A DNA stretch of 64,000 bases from Candidatus Poribacteria bacterium (GCA_018644665.1 JABGQA010000084.1:1-64000), one strand, 5' to 3'. Counted from the first letter of the stretch, positions 27,734-37,618 are shown. The notes: generated from the letters alone by a model not told the origin. Made by a program: numbers and translations.

Positions 27734-30700
27734 ATGACTTCCCGAATAGCTCCGCCGCTCGCCGTTGTCGTCGCCGCCCTCGTGTGTGTGACCGCGTACG
27801 GGCAGTCGTTCGTAAACGGCCCCTTCGCCATCGACAGCGCGGGTGAGACGGGCGTCCCCAGCATCAATCCGGCTATCCAGCAAGCATCCGTCGTCTTCGA
27901 GACCGGCGGCGCGGGACACTTCCGCGTCATCATAGACACGCACGGTGTCGGCGCTCTCGGCGCGCCCGACGGCGTCTTCGACGTCGACGACGACTGGGTG
28001 TGGATGGGAGTCGCCGGGATACAGCCGACGCCCGCCTTCGGCGTTGGAGACACGTCTGTGGCCGGCCGCGCCGACTGGGACGGCCTCACGGTCTGGGAGG
28101 GATCCACCGTCGCGGACGATGGCGTGTACACTGCGCAGGTAGAACTCGGCGCGTTGCCCGACGACATCACCGGCGGGACCGCGACGACCGCGACCGTGCA
28201 GATTGAGGTGGACACGCTCGCTCCGTCGGTGTCGCTGGACATAGGCGCAGTGTCGCCCAACGGCGACGCGTCGCAGGATTCAGTCACCGTTACGTACGCG
28301 GTTTCCGAGGCGACGGCGGAAGCGGAGTTCTCGACGACGAGCGGGCCCGTGCTGAACGCTCCGGCCATCACGCTGCCTGCCACGCTTCCGGCGTCCGGCA
28401 CGACCGTATGGGCCGGCGTAGACGTCACCGGCGCGGCCGCCCCTGACGGCGCCTACGAAATCACGCTGACGGTAACAGATGCCGCAGGCAACACCGGCGC
28501 GGCGACCACCGCTGTGATCGTGGATACCGAGGCGCCTCTGTTGACGGGCCTGGAGCCCGCCGCAGGTAGTCGGCTGAACAGCGCAGTAAGCGAGATCGTC
28601 GCCAGCTTCGACCCGTTGTCCGGCGCGCCCATCGAACTCGACGGCGCGCAGATCACCCTCACCGGTTCGGCAGGCGCGATCGCAGGCACGCTCGAGCAGG
28701 ATGTAGCCGCGAACACCGTCCGTCTGCGTCTCGACACGCCGCTCACGACTTCCGCCGAAAACGACACGTACACGGTCGATGTGACCGCCGCGGACGAAGC
28801 GGGCAACGCGGTGACGCGCAGTTCGTCATTCACGTTCGACACCGTCGCCCCAGTCCTGTCGCAGGTGACCAACGCCGACGGGCTCCCGTTGGGGCCAGGC
28901 GTGCCGCTGACAGCCTCCGACACGCTGTCGATCGCACTCGTCGAAACGGGATCGGGCATCGACTTCTCCGGCGCCGCCGCCATACTCACCGGGCCGTCGG
29001 GCGCGCTCACACCCCTGGCCGTCGAGACATCGCCCCTACAGCTATCCGCGGGCTACGCAAACCTCTCTGAAGAGGGCGTGTATACGTTCGTCGTGGACGG
29101 CGTCCGCGACCTCGCCGGGAATGTCGGGGAATCTCGCACGGTGACGTTCCTCCACGACACGACTGCGCCGACGATCGACGCTCTGAGCCCGCTGGATGTG
29201 CAAAGCGGCGCCACGGGCCGCTTCCGCGAGCCACTCGAAGCATTTGCCATGACCGTGTCGGACGAACTGTCCGATGTTGACTTCGCAGGATCGGCCCTGG
29301 TTGTAACGGGGCCTGGCGGCGCGGTTTCGGGATCGCTCGTTGACGACAGCGCGAACACGCTGACGCTGCAGCTCGATGCTCCGCTTAGCCGCCTCGGCGA
29401 CGAAGACGGCTCCTACACCGTTCGCGCGACCGTCGCCGACACTGCGGGCAATCTGCGACAGCGCACGTTTGCCTTCGTGTACGACACGCAACCGCCAGCG
29501 GTGAGCGCATCCGTTCCCGCCGGGGGGGCAACGGTCTCCGGCGAAATCAGCTTCTTGGAGGCGACCGTCAGCGACGTGACGTCCGGCGTGGACTTCACCG
29601 GCGTCTCGGCGCTTCTCACCGGCCCGGACGGCGAACCGGTTCCCGCGTCTGTTCTGGCGCAAGACGCCGACACAATCCGCGTCTCGTTCCCGACCCTGCG
29701 GGATGACGGCTCTGCCGACGGCACGTACCGACTCCAACTCACACTCGTCGACCTTCACGCGAATACGGCGCTGGACGTCCGCGAGTTCACATTCGCCGGG
29801 CGCGCGCCCCGAGTCGCACAGTTCGTCCCTGGCGACGGAGCGGCGACCAATCAGCTTGCGCAGATCAGCGTTACGCTAGTCGACCAGGCCGGCTCGGGGC
29901 TCGATCTCGACGCGTCCGTCGTGCGCGTGACCGACCCCGACGGCGCCGACGTTCCCGGACGCGTCTCGCACGACGGCGACGCCACCTTGAGCTTCGTCGC
30001 CGATGCCCCCATCGCCACCGACGGCTCCGTGGACGGCGCGTACGTCGTGACCGTCACTGCTGTGGACCGTCGTGGGGCCAGCGGAGCCACCGCGGCTGTC
30101 GTGACACTCGACACACAGCCTCCGACCGTGGTGATCCTCGACCCCGCGGATGGCTCGACGTTCCCCGATGCGACCCCGACGATCGCGGTGCAGCTAGCCG
30201 ATGAGGGAGCGGGCATCGACTTCGCCGCCACCTTGGTCGCCCTGGCTGCCCCAGACGGATCACCGGTCACGCTCAGCGTGCGTAACGACGGCGCGGGCGG
30301 ACTGCTCGTGTCGACCGCGCAGTTGACGCAGACGGGGATCTACCGGCTGACCGTCACACCGGCGGACCGAGCCGGCAACGCCGGCCTGGCCTCCGATGCG
30401 CTGCTTAGCCACGAGATCGCGCGCCCGTCCGTCGTGTCCATCAGTCCTGCGAGTCGCGGATTCGTGAGCGACATAGACGCCGTGGTCGCGACCCTCGCAG
30501 ATGCGTCGAGCGCGTCGACGATCGAGGTCATCGCGCCCGACGGCTCCAGCCTGGTCGGCAGCACCGAATTCGCGGCAGGCGTGCTCACGTTCGCCCCGGA
30601 GACGGCTGTGGTCGCCGACGGCCGAGACGACGGTGAGTACACCGTCGTCGTGGTCCCGGCCGACGCGTCCGGCAACGCGGGCGAAGCGCGCAGTTTCCGC

Positions 30701-33700
30701 TTCACGTACGACACGCAACCGCCTGAGATCACGTCAGTCGACCCGCTGGAGCTGCTGAACGCAGAGGTCTTCCTCTCGCGCAGCATCGCGCGCATCGTCG
30801 CGAGCATCGGCGACGCGACCTCTGGGCCCGACTTGAGCGCGTCGAGCGTGCGGCTTCTTGATGAAGCCGGCGCCGAGGTCTCAGGATCACTCGTCGACAA
30901 CAACGACGCGACGTTGTGGTTGCAGTTGGACTCGCCGCTGATCGCGGGCGGCGCGAGCGATGGCCATTACACCGCTGAAGTCATGGCGGCCGACCGCGCT
31001 GGGCACATCACCGTCCTGAGCCAGGCTCTCGTATACGACTCGCTGGCGCCGACCCTCGTGTCCTCGGCGCCCGCTGCCGACGAGACCGTCGCAGAGACGA
31101 TCACGAGCATGACCCTGGAGTTCGCGGACGACGGAGGCAGCGGCCTTGATGTCGCCGGGACGCAGATCACGCTCCGCAGTCCGGACGGCGCGACGATCGC
31201 CACGAACCGCAGCGCGGAAGGCGATGTCGTCACCGTTACGTTCAGCCGTCTGACCCAGGTCGGGGGCTACATCCTGCAGGCCCAGGCGTTGGACCGCGCA
31301 GGGAACCTCGCGGAGAACGCGGTGTCCGTACCGTTCTTCGTGGCCCTCCGCGTGCCAGCGGTGACGTCCCTGTCGATCGGCGGGGCGTCCGGCGTCAGCT
31401 TCACGAACGACCTGAGCGAAGTCCGCGCCGAGTTCGTGGACCGCAGCGGCGTCGGTCTCGACTTCACGGACGACGGGTCGCGCATTGACATCGGCGGGCC
31501 AAACGGTCCAGTGGGCGGCGAAGTCGCCGTCGATGGCTCCGCACTCGTCTGGACGCCGACGGTGATGTTGGCGACGAACGGCGCGGACGACGGCGAATAC
31601 ACGATCTCTGTCACACCCGTCGACCTGTCGGGCCGCGCGGGAGCTGGATTGGAGCGGCGTATCGTCTACGACTCGCAGGCGCCGCGCATCGTGTCCGCTT
31701 CACCCGCGGACACAACCCTAGCCACCACGTTTGTGCGTGACTCGATCTCGTTGCTGGAAGTCACGATCGAAGACATGGGGCAGGCCGGGATCGAACTCGC
31801 GGGGCAGTCGGTCGAACTGGTCCGGGCGAACGGCTCGGTAGTCTCTGGGCGACCCGCGCACGACAACGTCTCGACCGCGCGGTGGCAACTCGACGCGCCC
31901 CTGGCAACGGACGGCTCGGACGACGCTGTCTACACCGTGTCCGTGACGGCAGTAGACCGGGCGGGCAACCGCGAGGTCGCGGAGTACGACGTCGTGTACG
32001 ACACGCAGGCCCCCGCATTCAGCGGCTCCACCCCTGCGGACGGCGCGTCGATCATCCCCAGCCTTGGGCAGATCCAAGCAACCGCGTCGGACTCGGGAAG
32101 TGGCATCGACGCGAGCGCCACAGCATTGGCGCTAACGGGCCCGGACGGCGGCGAAGTGGCCGGACGCCTGAGTTATGACGGCGCCGACGGCTTCACGTTC
32201 GACATCGAGGGGCGCCTCACGGATGTCGGCGAGTACCGGCTCGCGGGTGTGTTCGTCGACCGCGCCGGGAATGCGCGGACGGTCGACATGTCGTTCTTCC
32301 ACGCTGCGAACACGCCGACGGTGCTGAGCACATCGCCAACGACCGCGCCGGTCGACGAGGCATTCGCGCCCGCCGGCCTGGATGAAGTGAGCGCTCGTCT
32401 GCAGGCTACCGGAACCGGCGGGATATCGCTGCTATCGTCGCAGTCGGTGATTCGCCTTGCCGGGCCCGGAGGCGCGAACGTACCCGGTCTCCAAGCGTCG
32501 AGCGGGGCCAATGACATCGTGTACCGCCTGACGCGCGCGCTGGCTGACGACGGCTCCGACGATGGCACATACCAGATCGTCGTCGTCCCGGCGAACGCTG
32601 CCGGCATACAGGGCCCCACCGAGACCTTCACCTTCGTCTACGACACGCAGGCTCCGGAAGTCGACTCCAGCCTCGGGACCCTCTTCCCGCAGGCCGGTTC
32701 GCCCGGGGCAATCGCGGGCTTCTTCGTCAGCGTCGACGATGAGGCGCCGGCGTCCGGGATCGACTGGGACGCTGTAGACAACAGTTGGCTCGTCCTGGAA
32801 GGGCCGGATGGCTCCGAAGTCGACGCCCGCGTCACCGGTGACGACGCCGCCACGCTGTCGCTGGTCATGACGACGCCCCTAGCCAGCGATGGATCGCAGG
32901 ACGGCGAATACGTCCTGGGCATCTTCGTGGCCGACCGCGCGGGGAACGAGACAGTCGTCGGATTCGCATTCGACCTCGACACGACGGCTCCCGTCGTGGA
33001 CGGCGGTTCCCTCGTCGTGAACGAGATGCCCGTCCTCCTCGACACGAACAGCCTCGACTACCCGACCAGCGTCAACACCGAAACCGGCGTCACGATACGG
33101 GTGAGCATCGCCGATGATCGGGCCGGCGTGGATCTCGCGCGCTCGTCCATCCGACTAGTGTCGCCACAGGGCGAGCCCATCGGCGGCACGCTCCGTCAGA
33201 ACAACGTGGATACGCTGGAACTCGTCTCGGGCCCGCTATCCGTCGAGGGCCTGTATCGCATCACCATCACCGCGCTGGGTGCGGACGCCAGCGGCCTTGG
33301 CATCCAGCCTGAGAGCACCCTCGGCGCGACGTTCCTCTTCGAGAAGACCCCGCCGACCGCCGAGATCATCGACGCGGGCGGGACCGGGATCTTCGAGAGC
33401 GAACCGGCGCATCTGGCGGGCTTCGCAAGCGATCCGCCCAGCGGTGAGCAGGCGGCCGCGTCTGGCGTCGCCCGTGTTGAGATCGGCGGCACAGGGCCGG
33501 ACGGCTCCGATCTGGAGTGGGAGGACGCTAAGGACGAGAGCATCGAGCAGCAGAAGGCGTGGTCCGAGTGGTCCGCGGAGTTCCTTCCCAGTCGTTCTGG
33601 GAAGTACCGAGTCGTCGCGCGCGTCACGGACAAGGCCGGCAACTCGAACATCATCGACGTGGGGACGCTTGAGTTCACCACCTCGTTGGCGTTCAAGGGC

Positions 33701-34006
33701 CCGGTGTACGTGTGGCCCAACCCGCTGAGCCGCACGGGCGGCGATGTCGCGCATTTCTCCTTCGCGACGAACCAAGCCGACCGGGCAGACGTCACGGTGA
33801 GCGTCTTCGACGTCTCCGGCACGCTCGTGTACCAGAAGAGCGGGCAGGCGGATCGCGACCGGTCCTCCAACGGGCAGACGATCACGTGGAGTCTGCGCAA
33901 CGGCAGCGGAAACGAGGTCGCGAGCGGCATCTACGTGTTTAGACTGGAACTGAGGGACGGCCAGAGCACCGCGCGCAACATGGGTCGCATGCTCGTCGTC
34001 AGATAG
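27734..34006 (+). CDS. Giant secreted Ig-like repeat protein with FlgD-like C-terminal domain
   Basis: 2090 residues from the ATG at 27734, chosen because it opens a signal peptide (MTSRIAPPLAVVVAALVCVT, then AYGQ); there is no clear Shine-Dalgarno, and an ATG at 27680 is the alternative. After a ~150-residue N-terminal part come about sixteen beta-sandwich repeats of ~95-125 residues. Many end in YTVxVTAxDxAGN and are joined by linkers such as VYDTQAP or VYDTQPP. The last ~100 residues (VYVWPNPLSRTGG, then DVSGTLVYQKSG, then ASGIYVFRLEL) match the FlgD Ig-like / type IX sorting-like domain. Asp-rich linkers suggest calcium-stiffened rods. Probably a surface adhesin or stalk; the PorV-like gene follows after 34 bases. 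Confidence 0.85.
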   Translation: MTSRIAPPLAVVVAALVCVTAYGQSFVNGPFAIDSAGETGVPSINPAIQQASVVFETGGAGHFRVIIDTHGVGALGAPDGVFDVDDDWVWMGVAGIQPTPAFGVGDTSVAGRADWDGLTVWEGSTVADDGVYTAQVELGALPDDITGGTATTATVQIEVDTLAPSVSLDIGAVSPNGDASQDSVTVTYAVSEATAEAEFSTTSGPVLNAPAITLPATLPASGTTVWAGVDVTGAAAPDGAYEITLTVTDAAGNTGAATTAVIVDTEAPLLTGLEPAAGSRLNSAVSEIVASFDPLSGAPIELDGAQITLTGSAGAIAGTLEQDVAANTVRLRLDTPLTTSAENDTYTVDVTAADEAGNAVTRSSSFTFDTVAPVLSQVTNADGLPLGPGVPLTASDTLSIALVETGSGIDFSGAAAILTGPSGALTPLAVETSPLQLSAGYANLSEEGVYTFVVDGVRDLAGNVGESRTVTFLHDTTAPTIDALSPLDVQSGATGRFREPLEAFAMTVSDELSDVDFAGSALVVTGPGGAVSGSLVDDSANTLTLQLDAPLSRLGDEDGSYTVRATVADTAGNLRQRTFAFVYDTQPPAVSASVPAGGATVSGEISFLEATVSDVTSGVDFTGVSALLTGPDGEPVPASVLAQDADTIRVSFPTLRDDGSADGTYRLQLTLVDLHANTALDVREFTFAGRAPRVAQFVPGDGAATNQLAQISVTLVDQAGSGLDLDASVVRVTDPDGADVPGRVSHDGDATLSFVADAPIATDGSVDGAYVVTVTAVDRRGASGATAAVVTLDTQPPTVVILDPADGSTFPDATPTIAVQLADEGAGIDFAATLVALAAPDGSPVTLSVRNDGAGGLLVSTAQLTQTGIYRLTVTPADRAGNAGLASDALLSHEIARPSVVSISPASRGFVSDIDAVVATLADASSASTIEVIAPDGSSLVGSTEFAAGVLTFAPETAVVADGRDDGEYTVVVVPADASGNAGEARSFRFTYDTQPPEITSVDPLELLNAEVFLSRSIARIVASIGDATSGPDLSASSVRLLDEAGAEVSGSLVDNNDATLWLQLDSPLIAGGASDGHYTAEVMAADRAGHITVLSQALVYDSLAPTLVSSAPAADETVAETITSMTLEFADDGGSGLDVAGTQITLRSPDGATIATNRSAEGDVVTVTFSRLTQVGGYILQAQALDRAGNLAENAVSVPFFVALRVPAVTSLSIGGASGVSFTNDLSEVRAEFVDRSGVGLDFTDDGSRIDIGGPNGPVGGEVAVDGSALVWTPTVMLATNGADDGEYTISVTPVDLSGRAGAGLERRIVYDSQAPRIVSASPADTTLATTFVRDSISLLEVTIEDMGQAGIELAGQSVELVRANGSVVSGRPAHDNVSTARWQLDAPLATDGSDDAVYTVSVTAVDRAGNREVAEYDVVYDTQAPAFSGSTPADGASIIPSLGQIQATASDSGSGIDASATALALTGPDGGEVAGRLSYDGADGFTFDIEGRLTDVGEYRLAGVFVDRAGNARTVDMSFFHAANTPTVLSTSPTTAPVDEAFAPAGLDEVSARLQATGTGGISLLSSQSVIRLAGPGGANVPGLQASSGANDIVYRLTRALADDGSDDGTYQIVVVPANAAGIQGPTETFTFVYDTQAPEVDSSLGTLFPQAGSPGAIAGFFVSVDDEAPASGIDWDAVDNSWLVLEGPDGSEVDARVTGDDAATLSLVMTTPLASDGSQDGEYVLGIFVADRAGNETVVGFAFDLDTTAPVVDGGSLVVNEMPVLLDTNSLDYPTSVNTETGVTIRVSIADDRAGVDLARSSIRLVSPQGEPIGGTLRQNNVDTLELVSGPLSVEGLYRITITALGADASGLGIQPESTLGATFLFEKTPPTAEIIDAGGTGIFESEPAHLAGFASDPPSGEQAAASGVARVEIGGTGPDGSDLEWEDAKDESIEQQKAWSEWSAEFLPSRSGKYRVVARVTDKAGNSNIIDVGTLEFTTSLAFKGPVYVWPNPLSRTGGDVAHFSFATNQADRADVTVSVFDVSGTLVYQKSGQADRDRSSNGQTITWSLRNGSGNEVASGIYVFRLELRDGQSTARNMGRMLVVR
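28208..33690 (+). repeat. Array of about sixteen ~105-residue Ig-like repeats within the giant protein
   Basis: Linker motifs recur at about residues 158, 262, 367, 473, 582, 690, 791, 895, 991, 1100, 1203, 1311, 1420, 1524, 1635, 1747 and 1871, a near-constant spacing. Canonical linkers with DT(Q/T/L)(A/P)P alternate irregularly with degenerate ones lacking the Asp-Thr (GRAPRV, IARPSV, LRVPAV, ANTPTV). Repeats are diverged from one another, so this is an old array, not a recent DNA-level expansion. Confidence 0.8.
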
Positions 34007-34040
34007 CCACGGCGCCGACTACGGAGAGTTAAGCATAGTG

Positions 34041-34961
34041 ATGAAGGCCCCAACAGCGATCGTCGCAGTTGCCCTGATGGCGGTTTCCCTCGGCGCGCGC
34101 GCGCAGGCGGACATCAACGAGAACGCGGGCACGCGGGCCGTGCCGTTCCTCAAGATGGAGTCCGGCAGTCGCGCGGCCGCGATGGCCGGCGCGTACACCG
34201 GCCTCGCCGACGACGCCGACGGCCTCTTCTGGAACCCGGCGGGACTCGCCGGGATCGCCGCGAAGCAGCTCACCGGTACCCAGAACTTCAGTTTCGGCGG
34301 CATCAACCACGAGACCGTGGCGTACGCCCGCCGCCTGACCGAGAAGGGCGTGGGCGCGGTGAGCTTCCAGGGCGCCTTCGCCGAGATCGAGAGACGGCTA
34401 GGTGACACCGAGGAGGCGGACTCGCTCTTCACTGCCAGCACCTACGGCTTCGGGTTGAGCTACTCGCACGCGCTGAGCGACCTTGCAGTGGGCGGCACCC
34501 TGAAGCTGCTCCAGGAACGCTTCGACATCGAGAACCACACCGGCGTCGCGATCGATGTAGGCGCGCTCTACAACGCCGACGACTACTCGGTCGGCGTGAG
34601 CGTCCTGAGCCTCGGCCCTGAGTTAGACGATTCGGCTCTTCCCCTGACGCTACGCGCGGGCGGATCGGCGATGTTGGCCGATGATGGGCCACTGGCCGTC
34701 GCCGACATCGTCCTCCCGAACGACGACGACCTGAGCGTACGCGTGGGCCTCGAGCAGTGGTTCTTCGATCAGGTGGCTCTCCGCGTAGGCTATCACGTCA
34801 CCGGCGCCGAGAACCCCAACAAGGGGTTCGCCCTGGGCCTCGGGCTCAAGTCGGAGGGCACGAAGTCGCTAGAACACGTCGAGTTCGAGTTGGACTACGC
34901 GTTCATCCCCGAAGACGGCATCGCCGACGCGCACCGCGTGTCGTTCATCACGCGCTTCTAG
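34041..34961 (+). CDS. PorV/PorQ-like (UPF0164) outer-membrane beta-barrel protein
   Basis: 306 residues from the ATG at 34041 (a GTG lies one codon earlier), with GGAGAG upstream. Signal peptide MKAPTAIVAVALMAVSLGAR ends at Ala-Gln-Ala. The mature start GTRAVPFLKMESGSRAAAMA, followed by AYTGLADDADGLFWNPAGLA, is the signature of the PorV/PorQ and UPF0164 family of FadL-like barrels. The rest alternates hydrophobic strands and turns and ends in an aromatic (FITRF), as outer-membrane barrels do. In Bacteroidetes, PorV shuttles cargo bearing C-terminal sorting domains out of the type IX translocon, and here it directly follows such a cargo-like gene. Confidence 0.85.
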   Translation: MKAPTAIVAVALMAVSLGARAQADINENAGTRAVPFLKMESGSRAAAMAGAYTGLADDADGLFWNPAGLAGIAAKQLTGTQNFSFGGINHETVAYARRLTEKGVGAVSFQGAFAEIERRLGDTEEADSLFTASTYGFGLSYSHALSDLAVGGTLKLLQERFDIENHTGVAIDVGALYNADDYSVGVSVLSLGPELDDSALPLTLRAGGSAMLADDGPLAVADIVLPNDDDLSVRVGLEQWFFDQVALRVGYHVTGAENPNKGFALGLGLKSEGTKSLEHVEFELDYAFIPEDGIADAHRVSFITRF

Positions 34962-35031
34962 ACGCCTCGCCGCAGGTCGTTGCCAACAACATGTCGGCTG
35001 TGTGCCGCGTGATGCGGGAGGCACGTCAACG

Positions 35032-35065
35032 CCTTCCCCTCGCAGGTGTACAGACCCGGGGAAGG
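35032..35065. repeat. Palindromic intergenic element with GC-rich tail
   Basis: CCTTCCCC (35032-35039) pairs perfectly with GGGGAAGG (35058-35065) across an 18-base loop and is followed by TTGGGGTGGGGTTCTC. This resembles the short palindromic intergenic repeats (GGGAGAGGGTTGGGGTGAGGGT type) scattered in many bacterial genomes. It lies between the convergent ends of the porV-like and CrtI-like genes and could also act as a bidirectional hairpin. Only one copy is seen in this window. Confidence 0.4.
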
Positions 35066-35138
35066 TTGGGGTGGGGTTCTCTCGCCCTCTGCAACAGCAG
35101 CGTGGCGAGCGACATAGCCGGCGCTGCCGCCCCTCACG

Positions 35139-36749
35139 TCAGCCGCCGGGCTTCGCGAGCCCGAAGTCCGACAGGATCACCTGCGCCGCGTTGTGCCCGG
35201 GGAGACCCGTGATGTTCCCGCCCGGGTGGCAACACGAGCCGCACAGGTACAACCCGTCGACACAGGTGCGGTAGTGACCGGCGCCTGGGAACGGCCGGTC
35301 GTACCCCACCTGCCCGTGGCCGTACGCGCCGACCAGAAGGTCGCCGTCCCGCATGTTCGGTAGATGGCGCTGCGTGTCCACCGGGCTAAGTGTGAAGGAC
35401 TCGATCACGGCTGCCCGCAGGTTTGGCGCGTAGCGAGCCCAGACGTCCAGCATACGGGCTCCGTGCCCCTCCTTGGCCGCGTCCCAATTCGCGGCGTCGC
35501 CGTCGAGTCGGTAGGGCAGCTTCTCCCACATGAACGCGGTGTGGAGGCCGTCTGGTGCCTGCGAGGCGTCGAGCCTCGTGGGCGAAGCTCCCCACATCAC
35601 CGGCGGAGGGATGGCGCCACGTTCGTGGCTCTCCACGATGTCGTCGAATCGCGCGTCATCATCCAGGCCGACGATGGTCATGAGCGCGTCGTTAAGATGC
35701 GGCGCGCCGTCGGCCGCGGCGTAGGCCGGTGGCTCGCGTAGGTTCACGTACAGCCCAAACAGCGGAGCCAGGAGGTTGTACCGGAAGTCCGCGGCGTTCT
35801 CGCGCCACGCCGCGGGCACTACGCCAGGCTCCAGCAGCTCCAACAACGTCTGTTGTGGGTTCAGCGACGAGGCGACGAGGCCGCTCGCCCGGTAGCAGAC
35901 GCCGTCTGTCGTCTCGACTCCGACTGCGCGACTGCCTTCCACGAGGATGCGCCGCGGCTCCGCGTTCGTCACTACGCGTCCGCCCGTCTCCTCCACCGCG
36001 GACACGAGCGCGTCCGCGAGCCGGGCCGACCCACCCACGCACATCTGCGCCTTTCCCACGGACGCGAGCAGGGCGGGAATGTGGTGGCCAAACCCCGGTA
36101 GCCGGAGGTCCACCTCCCGCAGACCGTTAAAGAACAGCAGCCCTGCGCGGACGGCAGGATGGCGGAACTCGCGTTGCACGAACTCCAGCGGCGATAGCTC
36201 GCTCGTTGCCAGAAGCAGGCGGCCCTCGGCGGAAGACTCCAGCCGGGCCCGACGCACGGCCGGCTCTACCGGCGGCGCTTGCGCCTCCCGCGTGAGGATG
36301 TCGGCGACGATGGGCAGGAAGTCGTCGCGCCATCGCCGCAGGGCCCTAGCATCGGCCGCGTCTATCTCCGCGAACGAATCCGCGGTGCGATCGAAGTCCG
36401 TCCACCACTCGATGGCCCGCCCGTCGGACAGCAGCAGCGCGACGTTCAGCTCAGGCTCGATGTACGAAGCGCCATGCCTTTCCATTTCGAGGTCGCGGTA
36501 CCACGGCATCTGCGTGACGCCGCGATGGAAGAACGAGTGGATGTTGTGACGGAACCCAGAGCCGGCAGGACGCTCTACCGTAGTCAGTCCGCCGCCAGCG
36601 ACGGCGTTGCGTTCGAGGCAGAGCGTGCTCAGGCCCGCCTTCGCGAGGTACGCCTGGAGGACGAGTGCGTTATGCCCGCTCCCCAGCAGTATGGCGTCGT
36701 ACGTCCGGTCTCCGGCGTCACTCATGCCCAACGCGCCTGCGACGCGCAC
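35139..36749 (-). CDS. Phytoene-desaturase-like FAD-dependent oxidoreductase
   Basis: 536 residues. The dinucleotide-binding motif ILLGSGHNALVLQAYLAKAG with the acidic end LCLERN is at the N-terminus, and the FAD-closing motif GLYLCGSCCHPGGNITGLPG at the C-terminus, as in CrtI-type desaturases and PYROXD2-like proteins. The GTG start at 36749 is favoured by a perfect GGAGG five bases upstream; an ATG eight codons later is the alternative. No other carotenoid gene lies nearby, so the substrate is open. It follows the EEP gene by 16 bases. Confidence 0.88.
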   Translation of the reverse strand: MRVAGALGMSDAGDRTYDAILLGSGHNALVLQAYLAKAGLSTLCLERNAVAGGGLTTVERPAGSGFRHNIHSFFHRGVTQMPWYRDLEMERHGASYIEPELNVALLLSDGRAIEWWTDFDRTADSFAEIDAADARALRRWRDDFLPIVADILTREAQAPPVEPAVRRARLESSAEGRLLLATSELSPLEFVQREFRHPAVRAGLLFFNGLREVDLRLPGFGHHIPALLASVGKAQMCVGGSARLADALVSAVEETGGRVVTNAEPRRILVEGSRAVGVETTDGVCYRASGLVASSLNPQQTLLELLEPGVVPAAWRENAADFRYNLLAPLFGLYVNLREPPAYAAADGAPHLNDALMTIVGLDDDARFDDIVESHERGAIPPPVMWGASPTRLDASQAPDGLHTAFMWEKLPYRLDGDAANWDAAKEGHGARMLDVWARYAPNLRAAVIESFTLSPVDTQRHLPNMRDGDLLVGAYGHGQVGYDRPFPGAGHYRTCVDGLYLCGSCCHPGGNITGLPGHNAAQVILSDFGLAKPGG

Positions 36750-36754
36750 GACAG

Positions 36755-36759
36755 CCTCC
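36755..36759 (-). promoter_or_regulatory. Ribosome binding site fixing the CrtI-like GTG start
   Basis: GGAGG on the reverse strand with a 5-base spacer to the GTG at 36749. The downstream in-frame ATG has no comparable site, so GTG is preferred. Confidence 0.6.
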
Positions 36760-36765
36760 GCCGGA

Positions 36766-37551
36766 TCATATGTCTATGTCGGCTACGACGGGGAAGTGGT
36801 CGCTGGGGAACTGGCCGCCTTCGGAATACGTGATGATCTCCGAACGCGTCGCTCGCGCCGCGCCACGAGTGAGAATCCAGTCGATCCGGCCGCCATCGCG
36901 CGGGCCTCGGTACCCGTGGAACGAGGCGAGGCCTTGCGGAGTCGACTCCCCTTCCTCCCACGTGTCACGGAACGGCCCGTCCGTGACAAGCAGGCGGTAC
37001 GCCTCCTCCTCGCCAGCGTTGGCGTTGAAGTCGCCCGTCATGATGATCGGCAGGTCGGCATCAAGCGCCTCGAGCCGTTCGACGACGAGGCGCGCTGCCT
37101 TCGTTCTCGCGTCCTCAACGTCGTGGTCGAAGTGCGTGTTGATGAAGTACAGCTCGCGCGACGTATCGAGATCGGCGAAGCGGATCCACGTCACCATGCG
37201 GCGGTTTCCGTGGCCCCAGGTCGCGGATCCCACGACGTCGGGTGTGTCGGACAACCAGTAGTGGTCGTACTCGATCGGGTCCAGCCGCTCCGGGCGGTAG
37301 AAGACAGCCATGAATTCGCCGTGGCTGCCTCCGTCACGACCAAGCCCAAGCCATGCGTAGCCGGGCAGATCGGCCTGCATGTCGCGGAGTTGGCGGTAGA
37401 AGCCCTCCTGCGTCCCGATGACATCCGGCGCCTCGGCCTCAATGAGCGCCTTTGCCACCGGCCGGCGAGCGGCCCACTCATTCGGGGGCGTGTCGTTCCA
37501 GTGCTTCAGGTTGTACGTCATCACGCGCAGGTTGCGTGTCTCGTCGTCCAT
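36766..37551 (-). CDS. Endonuclease/exonuclease/phosphatase-family hydrolase
   Basis: 261 residues. All EEP motifs are present in order: MTYNLKHWND (Asn), IGTQEGFYRQL (Glu metal ligand), FINTHFDHDVEDAR, IIMTGDFNANAGEEE, RIDWILTRG and SDHFPVVADI (catalytic Asp-His). The family includes sphingomyelinases, phosphodiesterases and nucleases; this length and the lack of a signal peptide point to a cytoplasmic phosphodiesterase of unknown substrate. It is upstream of the CrtI-like gene on the same strand. Confidence 0.88.
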   Translation of the reverse strand: MDDETRNLRVMTYNLKHWNDTPPNEWAARRPVAKALIEAEAPDVIGTQEGFYRQLRDMQADLPGYAWLGLGRDGGSHGEFMAVFYRPERLDPIEYDHYWLSDTPDVVGSATWGHGNRRMVTWIRFADLDTSRELYFINTHFDHDVEDARTKAARLVVERLEALDADLPIIMTGDFNANAGEEEAYRLLVTDGPFRDTWEEGESTPQGLASFHGYRGPRDGGRIDWILTRGAARATRSEIITYSEGGQFPSDHFPVVADIDI

Positions 37552-37618
37552 GTGGGCCTCTCGGTGTCGTCGCTGAGCGTCGCGCCGATGTTACCACAAT
37601 GGCCCTGAATCCGAACTG

